In this document: positions 27,633 to 36,213 of the stretch, in pieces
Position numbering within the stretch: position 1 is the first letter of the stretch
Layout of the letters: each line of letters opens with the position of its first letter
Assembly (NCBI RefSeq): GCF_001723305.1
Contig: NZ_LPWF01000013.1
Coordinates: 1-64,000 of the forward strand
DNA from: Methyloceanibacter superfactus
Lineage (GTDB): Bacteria > Pseudomonadota > Alphaproteobacteria > Rhizobiales > Methyloligellaceae
DNA length: 64,000 nt
Direction of reading: 5' to 3'
The notes under the pieces: model-generated
What the model was told of the DNA's origin: nothing
The model's input: the letters and a program-made list of their open reading frames with translations, nothing else
The model's database searches: none
Position numbers and translations under genes: made by a program

Positions 27633-27793
27633 CGCGGGACGGCCGGCGGCCGCGCCAAGCGGTCCCTTGCGGCAATGATGCCGCGCTCCTCCAAAAAGTG
27701 ATGACATTTCGGTAAGTTCCGAGCCTAACGCATTGACAGGCTGGCGCGCGGCGAACAGGTTGCAAGAGCGCATCTTTTCCAACGCCCCGGCCG

Positions 27794-28720
27794 ATGTTTC
27801 AGATTTATCTGCCTATTGCCGAGATCTCAGTGAACCTCTTGGTGATGCTGGGCCTGGGCGCGGCGGTCGGCTTTCTCTCGGGCATGTTCGGCGTCGGTGG
27901 CGGGTTTCTGCTCACGCCGTTTCTGATGCTCTCCGGCATTCCGCCCGCCATCGCCGTCGCCACCGGCGCCAACCAGATCGTCGGCACCTCGGTCTCGGGG
28001 ACCCTCGCCCAGTGGCGGCGCGGCAATGTCGATCTACGCATGGGCTTCGTGCTCATCGCCGGCGGCGTGGTCGGCGCGTTCGTCGGCGTCTTCCTCCTCA
28101 AGATCCTGCGCGAGGCCGGCCAAGCCGGCCTGATGATCTCGCTGACCTATGTGTGCTTCCTCGGCGTGATCGGCGCGCTGATGCTGTGGGAGAGCCTCAA
28201 CGCCATCCGGCGCCAGAGAGCCGGCAAGACCGTCTCGGCGCGCAAAGCCAGCCAGCACAACTGGATCCACGGCCTGCCGTTCAAGATGCGCTTTCCGCGC
28301 TCGCGCCTCTATATCAGCGCCATCCCGCCGCTGGTGATCGGTGGCCTGGTCGGCCTGCTCGCCTCGTTCCTCGGCGTCGGCGGCGGGTTCATCATGGTGC
28401 CAGCGCTGATCTATCTGCTGCGCATGCCGACCAATGTCGTCATCGGCACGTCGATCTTTCAGATCATCTTCATCACCGCCATCGTCACCCTGCTGCACGC
28501 GACGCTCAACTACACGCTGGACATCGTGCTTGCCTTCCTGCTCGTGATCGGCGGCGTCATCGGCGGCCAGTTCGGCGTGCGCGCCGGACAAAAGTTGCGC
28601 GGCGAGCAATTGCGCGCGCTGCTGGCGCTGATGGTGCTCGGCGTGGCCATCCGCATCCTGCTCGATTTGCTGCTCAAGCCGTCCGAGCTGTTCAGCATCG
28701 TGCCGCTGTCGGGGGCATGA
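27794..28720 (+). CDS. TauE/SafE family transporter
   Basis: A 308-residue polytopic inner-membrane protein with both copies of the family signature: GFLSGMFGVGGGFLLTPFL near residue 27 and ASFLGVGGGFIMVPALIY near residue 195. A linker with basic residues (RRQRAGKTVSARKASQHNW) separates the halves. Unlike the copy in the cys cluster, it is paired with a TIGR02186 gene whose ATG overlaps this stop (ATGA). The transported anion cannot be told; sulfite or organosulfonates are suggested only by the family. Confidence 0.9.
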   Translation: MFQIYLPIAEISVNLLVMLGLGAAVGFLSGMFGVGGGFLLTPFLMLSGIPPAIAVATGANQIVGTSVSGTLAQWRRGNVDLRMGFVLIAGGVVGAFVGVFLLKILREAGQAGLMISLTYVCFLGVIGALMLWESLNAIRRQRAGKTVSARKASQHNWIHGLPFKMRFPRSRLYISAIPPLVIGGLVGLLASFLGVGGGFIMVPALIYLLRMPTNVVIGTSIFQIIFITAIVTLLHATLNYTLDIVLAFLLVIGGVIGGQFGVRAGQKLRGEQLRALLALMVLGVAIRILLDLLLKPSELFSIVPLSGA

Positions 28721-29544
28721 TGAAGACCGCCCTCCTCCAAATAAGTGCTCTCCTCCTCGCCCTGCCGGTGAGCGTGGCGCTGTCGAGCCCGGTGCTTGCA
28801 CAAAAGAAGGCGGCAGAGCCGGCGGCGGGGGAGCCGGCAAGCCAGGAGCAGGTGCAGTCCGACATCTCCACGCGCGAGATCGCCATCCAGTCGAACTTCA
28901 CCGGTATCGAGATCCTGATCTTCGGCAGCGTCGACTTCAGCGACTCGCGAACGCCCGGCGAAGGAACCTACGACGTGATCGCGGTCGTGCGCGGCCCCAA
29001 CGAGCCGATCATCCTGCGCAAGAAGGAGCGGGTCGCCGGAATCTGGGTGAACGGACCGGGCAAGACCTACAGCACCGTGCCGGGCTTCTATGCGGTGCTG
29101 TCGACGCGGCCGGTCAGGGCGATCGCCTCGGACCAGACGCTGAAAGCTCTCGGCATCGGCCTCTCCGACCTGGACTTCGGGCGCTATACGCAAGGCAATC
29201 CGAACGAGCAGGCCTATCGCTCCGCCATGATCCGGCTGAAGAAGGAGAAGAAGCTGTTTCAGGAGCGGGACGATGCGGTGAAATTCATCGGGCGCAGCCT
29301 GTTCCGGGCCACCGTGGCGCTGCCGGTGAATGTCCCGATCGGGCGCTACACGGTCGATGTCTATCTCTTCCGCGACGGCGCGGTGGCGAGCAAGAGCCAG
29401 GGCTCGCTTGAGGTCAACAAGGCCGGTCTCGAAAAGCTGGTCTACAGGCTCGCGTTCCAGCGGCCGTTCATCTACGGCCTGCTCGGAGTCTTGATTGCCG
29501 TCCTGGCCGGGCTCGCCGGATGGTATGCCTTCCGCCGCGACTAA
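28717..29544 (+). CDS. TIGR02186 family membrane-anchored periplasmic protein
   Basis: A 275-residue protein with a signal peptide (MMKTALLQISALLLALPVSV, cleavage near VLAQ), a periplasmic beta-rich domain (IAIQSNFTGIEILIFGSVDF; KKERVAGIWVNGPGKTY) and a C-terminal membrane helix (FIYGLLGVLIAVLAGLAGWY). This layout matches the alphaproteobacterial TIGR02186 family, which occurs as the partner of TauE/SafE genes, here overlapping it by 4 bases. Function unknown; probably a periplasmic partner of the transporter. Confidence 0.9.
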   Translation: MMKTALLQISALLLALPVSVALSSPVLAQKKAAEPAAGEPASQEQVQSDISTREIAIQSNFTGIEILIFGSVDFSDSRTPGEGTYDVIAVVRGPNEPIILRKKERVAGIWVNGPGKTYSTVPGFYAVLSTRPVRAIASDQTLKALGIGLSDLDFGRYTQGNPNEQAYRSAMIRLKKEKKLFQERDDAVKFIGRSLFRATVALPVNVPIGRYTVDVYLFRDGAVASKSQGSLEVNKAGLEKLVYRLAFQRPFIYGLLGVLIAVLAGLAGWYAFRRD

Positions 29545-29560
29545 AGCGCTTGTCGCAAAA

Positions 29561-30286
29561 CTAGTCGGGCAGGAGCAGGCTGCCGAGCACGGGATAGACG
29601 GCGTGCCGGCCCATCATCCAGGCTTCGAGCTGGTGGCGCAGGAACAGAGGCCGGAAGGCCTCATGCAGCACATTCAAGCCGCCCGCATAGGCGCCGAAGG
29701 CCGGCATCACCAGCCGCTTGCCGTCGGTGGCGAAGCAGCGCCGCCGGATCACGGTGCCGCGCCGGGCAATGCGCGCGATGGGATGGAGATGACCCACGAT
29801 CTCCGGTCCCGAGGGCGCTTCCGACGGCTCGTGCCTGAGCGTCACCCCGGACATGGAGAGCGTGGCGCAGACGGTGCCGCCAATGCTGTCGGGCAAATGC
29901 GGATCGTGATTGCCGCAAATCCAAAACCAGTCCCGGCCGCGCTGAAGCTTGGTCAGCATGGCGAGATCCTCGGCCACCAGATTGTCGGCGCACTCGCTGC
30001 GGTGGAAGCTGTCGCCGAGCGCCACCACCCGGGCCGGGTCCACATGGGCGATGATCTTGCCGAGGCGCGAGAGCGTGGAGCGGGTATCGTAGGGCGGCAG
30101 CAACATGCCGAGCGCGGCGAATGCGGCGCCCTTCTCCAGATGCAGGTCGGCGACGAGAAGCGTGTCCTCCGCCTCCCAGTAGAGCGCGCCTGCGGCGAGA
30201 GGCTTCAGCGCATGACCCGCGACCTCCACATGGGAGCGGAGCGTTGGCGCCGTTTCCGGCATCAGATCGGGCCTAGCGCGCAGCAT
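29561..30286 (-). CDS. pdeM: Ligase-associated metallophosphoesterase PdeM
   Basis: A calcineurin-like phosphoesterase of the ligase-associated DNA damage response set. Metal-binding motifs are in order: DLHLEKG, GDSFHR, GNHDPH and GHLHP. I chose ATG 30286, which has TGGGGGAAC before it and overlaps the lhr stop by 14 bases; an ATG at 30262 is the alternative and lacks a Shine-Dalgarno sequence. Length about 241 residues, normal for PdeM. It forms an operon with lhr. Relatives are nucleases expected to process DNA ends; no ligase or exonuclease partner is within the window. Confidence 0.9.
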   Translation of the reverse strand: MLRARPDLMPETAPTLRSHVEVAGHALKPLAAGALYWEAEDTLLVADLHLEKGAAFAALGMLLPPYDTRSTLSRLGKIIAHVDPARVVALGDSFHRSECADNLVAEDLAMLTKLQRGRDWFWICGNHDPHLPDSIGGTVCATLSMSGVTLRHEPSEAPSGPEIVGHLHPIARIARRGTVIRRRCFATDGKRLVMPAFGAYAGGLNVLHEAFRPLFLRHQLEAWMMGRHAVYPVLGSLLLPD

Positions 30287-32900
30287 GTTCCCCCAATGCT
30301 TCAGCGATGAGTTCCTCGGCGGTCTCACGCAACAAGGTGTCGCCAATGTCGCTCGGAACGCTCTCGCGCCCGATCTCCAGCATGACCGGCACGGCGAGCG
30401 GCGAAACATGACTGACCGCACTATGCCTGATTCGTCCGCCGATCCGGTTCAAGAATTGCCCGAGACGGCCGACGTCGATCAAGCCGGTAGCGGCATCGGC
30501 GAAGGCGGCCTTGAGCAGGACGTGCTCCGGCTCGTGCTGACGCAATACATCATAGATCAGATCGGAGGAGACGGTCATCTGCCGCCCGGTCTTCTCGCGG
30601 CCGGGGTGACGCCGCTCGATGAGACCGGAGATGATGGCGCAAACTCGGAAGGAGCGTTTCATCAGGTTCGACTCGGCGAGCCACGCGTCGAGATCGTCAC
30701 CGAGCATGTCCTCGTCGAACAGCGCCGCGAGATCGATGGCACCGGAGCGCACCATCTCGCTCATGTCGTTGAGGCCCCAGATGGCGAGCGCATATTCATT
30801 GGCGACGAAACCGAGAGGCGCCGCGCCGGCTCGTTCGAGCCGCCGCGTCAGCAACATGCCGAGACTCTGGTGGGCCAGCCTGCCCTCGAAGGGATAGCAG
30901 ACGAGATAATGACGCTGACCGCGCGGAAAGGTCTCGATCAACATCTCGTCGGCGGCGGGCACCACGGAGAACTCGGCCTGGAGCCTGAGCCAGTCGGAGA
31001 CCTGGTCGGGGAGCTTCGCCCAGGCGTCACGCGCGGCCAGCATGTGGCGGACGCGGTCGGCCAGATAGGTGGAGAGCGGGAACTTGCCGCCTTCGTAAGC
31101 GGGCACCTTGGGGTCGGTGGCGTGGGCCCGGGTGACGATGGCGTCCATCTCGCGCAAGCCCTCGAAGCGTAAGACCTCACCGGCGAAGACGAAGGTATCG
31201 CCGGGGCTGAGCTGCTCGATGAAATATTCCTCCACCTCGCCGAGGACGCGGCCGCCGGCGATCGCGCCGGACTTTTTCAGCGCGCCCCGCGCCAGCCGCA
31301 CCCGCAGCATGGGCGCCTCGACGATGGTGCCGACATTGAGCCGGTATTGCTGAGCGAGGCGCGGATGGGCGAGGCGGTATTGGCCGCCCTTCGTCCGCTT
31401 CAGCTTGGCGTAGCGGTCGTAATTGGCGAGCGCATAGCCGCCGGTGGCGACGAAGGCCAGCACCTGATCGAAGCCGTCGCGGGTCAGCCCCTGATAGGGC
31501 GAGGCGCTGGTCACCTCGGCAAAGAGCGCGTCCGGATCGAACGGGCCGGCGCAAGCCATGCCGAGAATATGCTGGGCGAGCACGTCGAGCGCGCCGGGTT
31601 TCGGCGGCGGGGTGTCTTGCGCGCCTTCCTCCGCGGCTTCGAGCGCCGCCTGGCATTCCATGACCTCGAAGCGGTTGGCGGGGACGAGCAGCGCCTTGCT
31701 CGGCTCGTCGAGACGATGATTGGCCCGGCCGATACGCTGGCTTAGCCGGCTCGCGCCTTTCGGCGCGCCCACATTGACGACGAGATCGACATCGCCCCAG
31801 TCGATGCCGAGATCGAGCGTCGAGGTGCAGACCACGGCGCGGAGCTTGCCCGCCACCATGGCCGCTTCGACCTTGCGGCGCTGGCCGACATCGAGCGAGC
31901 CGTGATGAAGCGCGATGGCGAGATTGTCGTCATTGCAGCGCCACAGCTCGTGGAACAGCATCTCGGCCTGGGAGCGCGTGTTGACGAACATCAGCGACAA
32001 GCGGTGCGCCTTGATCGCCGCGTAGATCTCGGGCAGCGCATAGCGCGCGGCATGCCCCGCCCAGGGCAGATCGGCATCGGACTTGAGAATGGAGATGTCG
32101 GCCTTGACGCCACCTTCGGCCATGACGATCTCGGCCAGCCGCGTGGCGGTCTGTCCCTGATGCGGCACCAAGAATGCGGCAAGCTCGGACGGCCGCGCCA
32201 CCGTTGCCGACAAGCCGATGGCCGTGAGGTCCGGCGACAGGGTGCGCAGGCGCGCCAGATCGAGCGCCAAGAGATCGCCGCGCTTGCTGGTGGCGAGCGC
32301 ATGCAGCTCATCGAGGATCACGCATTTCAGCGAACCGAACAGCTCGGCGGCGCTCTCATGGGACAGCATCAGGGCGATCTGCTCGGGCGTGGTGAGCAGA
32401 ATGTCCGGCGGCAGCACGCGCTGGCGGGCCCGGCGCGCGGGTGGCGTGTCGCCGGTGCGCGTCTCGAGCGTGACGGGCAGTGCCATCTCGGCTACGGGCG
32501 TTGCGAGGTTGCGGGCGATGTCGGTGGCGAGCGCCTTGAGCGGCGAGACGTAAAGCGTATGGATGCCGCGCGCGGGCGCCGTCTTGGGACCTTTGGCGGC
32601 GAGATCGACGAGGCTCGGCAGGAAGCCGGCCAAGGTCTTGCCGCCGCCGGTCGGCGCGATGAGGAGCGTGTCGCGGCCCTTGGCGACCGTGTCCAGAAGG
32701 GCCAATTGGTGCACGCGCGGCTGCCAGCCGCGGGATGCGAACCAGCCGGCGAAGGGCTCCGGCAGTTCGCTGTGAGGAATACGGGTCTCGGGGGCCTCCA
32801 CCACGCGGCTCCGTTTCGCGCTCCCGCGACTTGCCGTGCCTTCGCGCTTTGTCGCGCTCAAAATTCCGCCCTTCTTGATCTTGGCCGGCTCCGGCCCCAA
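30273..32900 (-). CDS. Ligase-associated DEXH-box helicase (Lhr family)
   Basis: An 875-residue superfamily 2 helicase with Walker A APTGGGKTLAG (about residue 84), DELHAL (motif II), GLSATVA (motif III) and the motif VI region SQRIGRANHR, followed by the Lhr-type C-terminal domain. The core begins at LPEPFAGWFASRGWQPR. Starts possible are TTG 32900 and TTG 32861 (the latter after GGCGGAATT); the first 45 residues are basic and not conserved, so the start is uncertain. The pairing with pdeM identifies the ligase-associated subclass, thought to act in DNA damage repair. Confidence 0.93.
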   Translation of the reverse strand: MGPEPAKIKKGGILSATKREGTASRGSAKRSRVVEAPETRIPHSELPEPFAGWFASRGWQPRVHQLALLDTVAKGRDTLLIAPTGGGKTLAGFLPSLVDLAAKGPKTAPARGIHTLYVSPLKALATDIARNLATPVAEMALPVTLETRTGDTPPARRARQRVLPPDILLTTPEQIALMLSHESAAELFGSLKCVILDELHALATSKRGDLLALDLARLRTLSPDLTAIGLSATVARPSELAAFLVPHQGQTATRLAEIVMAEGGVKADISILKSDADLPWAGHAARYALPEIYAAIKAHRLSLMFVNTRSQAEMLFHELWRCNDDNLAIALHHGSLDVGQRRKVEAAMVAGKLRAVVCTSTLDLGIDWGDVDLVVNVGAPKGASRLSQRIGRANHRLDEPSKALLVPANRFEVMECQAALEAAEEGAQDTPPPKPGALDVLAQHILGMACAGPFDPDALFAEVTSASPYQGLTRDGFDQVLAFVATGGYALANYDRYAKLKRTKGGQYRLAHPRLAQQYRLNVGTIVEAPMLRVRLARGALKKSGAIAGGRVLGEVEEYFIEQLSPGDTFVFAGEVLRFEGLREMDAIVTRAHATDPKVPAYEGGKFPLSTYLADRVRHMLAARDAWAKLPDQVSDWLRLQAEFSVVPAADEMLIETFPRGQRHYLVCYPFEGRLAHQSLGMLLTRRLERAGAAPLGFVANEYALAIWGLNDMSEMVRSGAIDLAALFDEDMLGDDLDAWLAESNLMKRSFRVCAIISGLIERRHPGREKTGRQMTVSSDLIYDVLRQHEPEHVLLKAAFADAATGLIDVGRLGQFLNRIGGRIRHSAVSHVSPLAVPVMLEIGRESVPSDIGDTLLRETAEELIAEALGEHAAR

Positions 32901-32949
32901 TTGTGATAAAATTCGAGTCGAAGCTCTGGACTACAAAGGAAGCGGACAG

Positions 32950-33252
32950 ATGGAACGGTTTTTTGGCGGCAATCCGGCACTTGTCCTGCTCCGGCTGGCG
33001 ATCCTATCGCTGATCGTCGGCGTCGTCCTGGCGGCGTTGGGCTTCAGCCCCTACGACATCATCCAGAACATCCGCGATCTCGCGGCCCGCATCTACGATA
33101 TGGGCTTCGTGGCGGTGGAGAAGGCGTTCCGCTACTTCCTGCTCGGCGCGGTCATCGTCTTCCCGGTCTGGGTGGTGATGCGGCTGGTGAAGGTGGCGAG
33201 CCGCGACACCAGCGACATGGCGGACACCACGCCATCCAAGCGCGAAGCCTAG
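32950..33252 (+). CDS. DUF6460 membrane protein
   Basis: A 100-residue inner-membrane protein with two hydrophobic helices (about residues 10-30, LVLLRLAILSLIVGVVLAAL, and 61-82, YFLLGAVIVFPVWVVMRLVK) joined by an amphipathic loop (DIIQNIRDLAARIYDMGF). This arrangement is that of the DUF6460 family of Hyphomicrobiales, sometimes misnamed integrase. ATG 32950 follows AGGAAGCGGAC. It is divergent from the helicase gene, with 49 bases between the start codons, and its stop overlaps the arsC stop on the other strand by 4 bases. Confidence 0.8.
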   Translation: MERFFGGNPALVLLRLAILSLIVGVVLAALGFSPYDIIQNIRDLAARIYDMGFVAVEKAFRYFLLGAVIVFPVWVVMRLVKVASRDTSDMADTTPSKREA

Positions 33253-33596
33253 ACGATCTTCAGCACCGCTTCGGGCGGCCGGCCAATGGCGGCCTTATCG
33301 CCCGAAACCACGATGGGGCGCTCGATGAGGATCGGGCTCTTGACCATGAGCGCGAGCAGCTCGTCGTCGGTGTGGCCGCTGTCCTTGAGGCCGAGCTCGT
33401 CATAGGCCGCCTCGCCCTTGCGCAGAATATCGCGCGCTTTCAGTCCGAGTTTCTTCAAGATCCGTTTCAGTTCGGCGACCGACGGCGGCGTCTCCAGATA
33501 TTTCACGACCTTCGGCGCGATGCCCTTGTCCTCGAGCAACGCAAGGGTCTGGCGCGACTTCGAGCAACGCGGGTTGTGGTAGATGGTGACGGTCAT
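33249..33596 (-). CDS. arsC: Arsenate reductase (glutaredoxin-linked, ArsC/Spx fold)
   Basis: A 115-residue thioredoxin-fold enzyme that reduces arsenate to arsenite using glutathione/glutaredoxin. The active-site segment YHNPRCSKSRQTL carries the catalytic Cys, and the ILIERPIVV region carries the Arg that binds arsenate. Its ATG overlaps the pyrD stop by 4 bases, so it is translated with DUF952 - pyrD - arsC. No arsR or arsB is nearby. A housekeeping thiol-redox role is also possible. Confidence 0.9.
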   Translation of the reverse strand: MTVTIYHNPRCSKSRQTLALLEDKGIAPKVVKYLETPPSVAELKRILKKLGLKARDILRKGEAAYDELGLKDSGHTDDELLALMVKSPILIERPIVVSGDKAAIGRPPEAVLKIV

Positions 33597-34683
33597 ACGA
33601 CGATCTCCGGCAGCTTGGCTTCGGCCCAGTCGGATGCGCGCCGGCCGATGAGGGGTTTGAGCGTCTCGCAGTTTTCGCGCGCCATGGCGTCCATCAATGT
33701 TTGCTTGATGCGGGCGATCAGGCCGGGCCCCTCGAATACCAGCCCCGTGTAGAGCTGGATGAGCGAGGCGCCGGCCTCGATCTTGGCGAGGGCCGCCTCC
33801 CCGGAGTCGATGCCGCCGACGCCGACGAGCGGCAGCTTGCCTTTGGTGAGCCGATAAACGCGCGCCAGCATGCGGGTCGTGCGCAAAAAGGCCGGACGTC
33901 CCGACAGGCCGCCGGCCTCGCGGATCAGCGTCTGGTCGCGGAGATCATCGCGAGCGAGCGTGGTGTTAGAGATGACGATACCGTCGGCGCCGCTGTCCTG
34001 AATGACCGCGACGACGTCCGGAAGGTCGGCGTCGGCGAGATCCGGCGCGAGCTTGACCAGAAGCGGCGGGGTTTTGGGCCCGAGGGTATTCCGGGCCGCC
34101 TGCACCTTGCTCAGCAGCTCATCGAGCTTCCGCGGCGCCTGAAGATCACGCAAGCCGGGCGTGTTGGGCGAGGAAATATTGACGGTGAAGTAGCGCGCCG
34201 CGGGCGCCATGCGCTTCACTCCCTCCACATAGTCGGCGATGCGGTCGGCACTGTCGCGGTTGGCGCCGAGATTGACGCCGACAATGCCGCGCAGACGATC
34301 CTTCTGAGACGCGCCAGCGCCGCCGCCTGCCCCTCGTTATTGAAGCCGAGACGGTTGACGATGGCGCGATCGGCATGGGAGCGGAAGACGCGCGGGCGCG
34401 GATTGCCCGCCTGCGGCTGCGGCGTCAGCGTGCCCACTTCGGCGAAGCCGAGCCCCATGTCGAGAAGCTGACGCGGCACGCGCGCATTCTTGTCGAAGCC
34501 CGCCGCCATGCCGATGGGGTTGGGGAAATCAAGCCCGAACAGGGTTTGCGCCAAGCGCTTGTCGTCCGGGCGGTCGCTGCGCGGATAAATCCCAAGCTCG
34601 AGGGTCTTGATGGCGAGCTCATGCGCCCGTTCGGGATCGAAGGCGAGCAGCAGGGTTTGACCGAGACCGAACAGCGCGCTCAA
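33593..34683 (-). CDS. pyrD: Dihydroorotate dehydrogenase (quinone), one frameshift
   Basis: PyrD oxidises dihydroorotate to orotate in pyrimidine synthesis and passes electrons to quinone (class 2, membrane-associated). The TTG start at 34683 overlaps the DUF952 stop (TTGA) and gives MSALFGLGQTLLLAFDPERA, an amphipathic class-2 N-terminus. Landmarks are GMAAGFDKNA, EVGTLTPQPQ, VNRLGFNNEG, NISSPNTPGLRDLQ, IVISNTTLAR and the GVGGIDSGEAALAKI FMN site. The frame breaks at about 34305 (CTCAGAAGG; one base missing, probably CTCCAGAAGG), after which GIVGVNLGAN is recovered. Length about 363 residues, as expected. Confidence 0.95.
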
Positions 34684-35030
34684 GCCGCCACCCCGTCGGG
34701 GAGGATGTGGCGCGCGTCGTCGTCGAGCTCCAGCGCATCGACGGAAACGATGGCATCGAGCGGAAGCGGCCCATAGAGATGCGGGAAGAGATCGCCGCCC
34801 CGGGACTCCTCCCATTTCAGGCCGGGACCGAGCCGCTCGGCATCGACGGTGAGGAGCAGCAGATCCTCCTGCCCGCCATAATGCTTGGCGAGCGTTTCGG
34901 CGACCTGATGGCCGGCGGAGAGATGGATGAAGCCGTCCCGCAGATCGTCGCCCGTTCCCATGATCCGGCCTTCGCTCTTCGCGGCCTCGAGGGCGGCTTC
35001 GGCCAGGATCTTGTAGACGGGCTGGGACAT
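34680..35030 (-). CDS. DUF952 family protein
   Basis: A 116-residue soluble protein of the DUF952 family (glutathione S-transferase-like annotation is common but not supported by motifs here). It begins MSQPVYKILAEAALEAAKSE, then GDDLRDGFIHLSAGHQVAET, and has the family segments GPGLKWEESRGGDLFPHLYG and LPLDAIVSV. DUF952 directly upstream of pyrD is a conserved alphaproteobacterial pair; here the stop overlaps the pyrD TTG by 4 bases. Function unknown. The open frame extends upstream to 35435 but that part is not conserved. Confidence 0.88.
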   Translation of the reverse strand: MSQPVYKILAEAALEAAKSEGRIMGTGDDLRDGFIHLSAGHQVAETLAKHYGGQEDLLLLTVDAERLGPGLKWEESRGGDLFPHLYGPLPLDAIVSVDALELDDDARHILPDGVAA

Positions 35031-35204
35031 CTTGGACGGGGGTCTCCATTTTTGGCTTCGCGGCGAGACTAGCCGTCCCCTTGGGCCCCAACAAGGTGGC
35101 CGGCTTGCCCTATCCCGTGCTGCGACTCCATTTGCGGCTTCTAAGTTGGCATCCGGCCGCCGGCCTCCTATATGGTGCCGGCAAACGCTATCTCCGGAGA
35201 AACA

Positions 35205-35405
35205 ATGAGCTATTCGATTCGGCGGGGAACCCCGCCCAATACCAGAACCGTCATGCGCCTGACGACCAGGGATACCGTCAAGCAGGCGCGCGAGCTGATC
35301 GAAGGCGGCGACCTCGAGTTCCGAATCTTCAACAGCCGCGGCGAACCGGTCAAACTCAAGGATCTGGAGCGTGTCCTCGAATCGCTGAACGCCCGGTCGG
35401 GCTAG
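35205..35405 (+). CDS. Small conserved-looking hypothetical protein
   Basis: A 66-residue soluble, basic protein beginning MSYSIRRGTPPNTRTVMRLT, with an ATG at 35205 behind CCGGAGAAACA. The middle (KQARELIEGGDLEFRIFNS) suggests an alpha/beta fold. I do not recognise a family. It is divergent from DUF952 and upstream of the S24-type regulator with 121 bases between; those bases are AT-richer than average and probably hold the promoter of the regulator. Confidence 0.6.
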   Translation: MSYSIRRGTPPNTRTVMRLTTRDTVKQARELIEGGDLEFRIFNSRGEPVKLKDLERVLESLNARSG

Positions 35406-35526
35406 CCGGCCCCTCCAAATACGGTGGACGAGCACCGCGCAAATAAGTCATAATTCCTATCTGTAGGCATATATTCCGATTCGGCATGCGCCCGTCGGCT
35501 CTTGCCGCCGCTTCGAGGCACACTCC

Positions 35527-36168
35527 TTGAACAGGCTCACCCATGCCCGGGTTTGGTCGGCTATCGATGCGCTGGCGCGCCGCTATGGGCTATCGGTCTC
35601 CGGCCTCGCCAAGCAGGCCGGCCTCGACCCCACCGCCTTCAACAAGTCGAAGCGGGTGACCAGCGAAGGCCGCCCCCGCTGGCCGACCACCGAGAGCATC
35701 GCCAAGGTGCTGAGCGCCACCGGCGCCTCCTTCGACGACTTCACCGCGCTGGTCACGGCGGAGCCGCGGCGGCGGAACCCGGCCCAGCCGATCCCGCTGA
35801 TCGGCATGACCCAGGCCGGCGGCGGCGGGTTCTTCGACGATGGCGGCTTTCCCGTTGGCGGCGGCTGGGACCAGATTCGCTTCCCGCGCGTGGACGACGA
35901 CAACGCCTACGCGCTCGAGGTCACCGGCGACAGCATGGCGCCGCTCTACCGGGACGGGGACGTGCTCATCGTGTCGCCGAACGCGGCGCCGCGCAAAGGC
36001 GACCGCGTGGTGTTGCGCACCCTCGACGGCGAGGTGATGGCCAAGGTCCTGGTGCGGCGAACGGCCAAGACCGTGGAGCTCGCCTCGCTCAACCCGGCCC
36101 ACACCAATCTCGTCTTTCCGGTCGACCGGATCGACTGGATCGCCCGCATCATCTGGGCGAGCCAATAG
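35527..36168 (+). CDS. LexA/CI-like transcriptional regulator (helix-turn-helix plus peptidase S24)
   Basis: A 213-residue two-domain protein. The N-terminal part (WSAIDALARRYGLSVSGLAK, then DPTAFNKSKR) is a helix-turn-helix DNA-binding domain; the C-terminal part from about residue 100 is an S24 peptidase. The catalytic Ser is in GDSMAPLYRDGD and the Lys in VMAKVLVRR; a candidate self-cleavage site is the Ala-Gly at TQAGGGG (about residue 95). The start is TTG 35527; no ATG fits. Related chromosomal proteins in Hyphomicrobiales are annotated as S24 family or XRE regulators. No phage genes are nearby, so it appears chromosomal rather than prophage. A stress-inducible repressor is the likely role. 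Confidence 0.85.
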   Translation: MNRLTHARVWSAIDALARRYGLSVSGLAKQAGLDPTAFNKSKRVTSEGRPRWPTTESIAKVLSATGASFDDFTALVTAEPRRRNPAQPIPLIGMTQAGGGGFFDDGGFPVGGGWDQIRFPRVDDDNAYALEVTGDSMAPLYRDGDVLIVSPNAAPRKGDRVVLRTLDGEVMAKVLVRRTAKTVELASLNPAHTNLVFPVDRIDWIARIIWASQ

Positions 36169-36213
36169 CGACAGACCTTAAAGCTGCCGCGCATCTCCCT
36201 TAAGATCGCGGCC

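Noticed and set aside
32950-33252. Integrase, the name sometimes given to this small gene family
   Set aside because: The 100-residue product has two membrane helices and no recombinase residues.
3498-33596. Arsenic resistance operon from two ArsC-like genes
   Set aside because: The genes at 3498 and 33249 belong to different folds and lie in housekeeping operons; no arsR, arsB or acr3 is seen.
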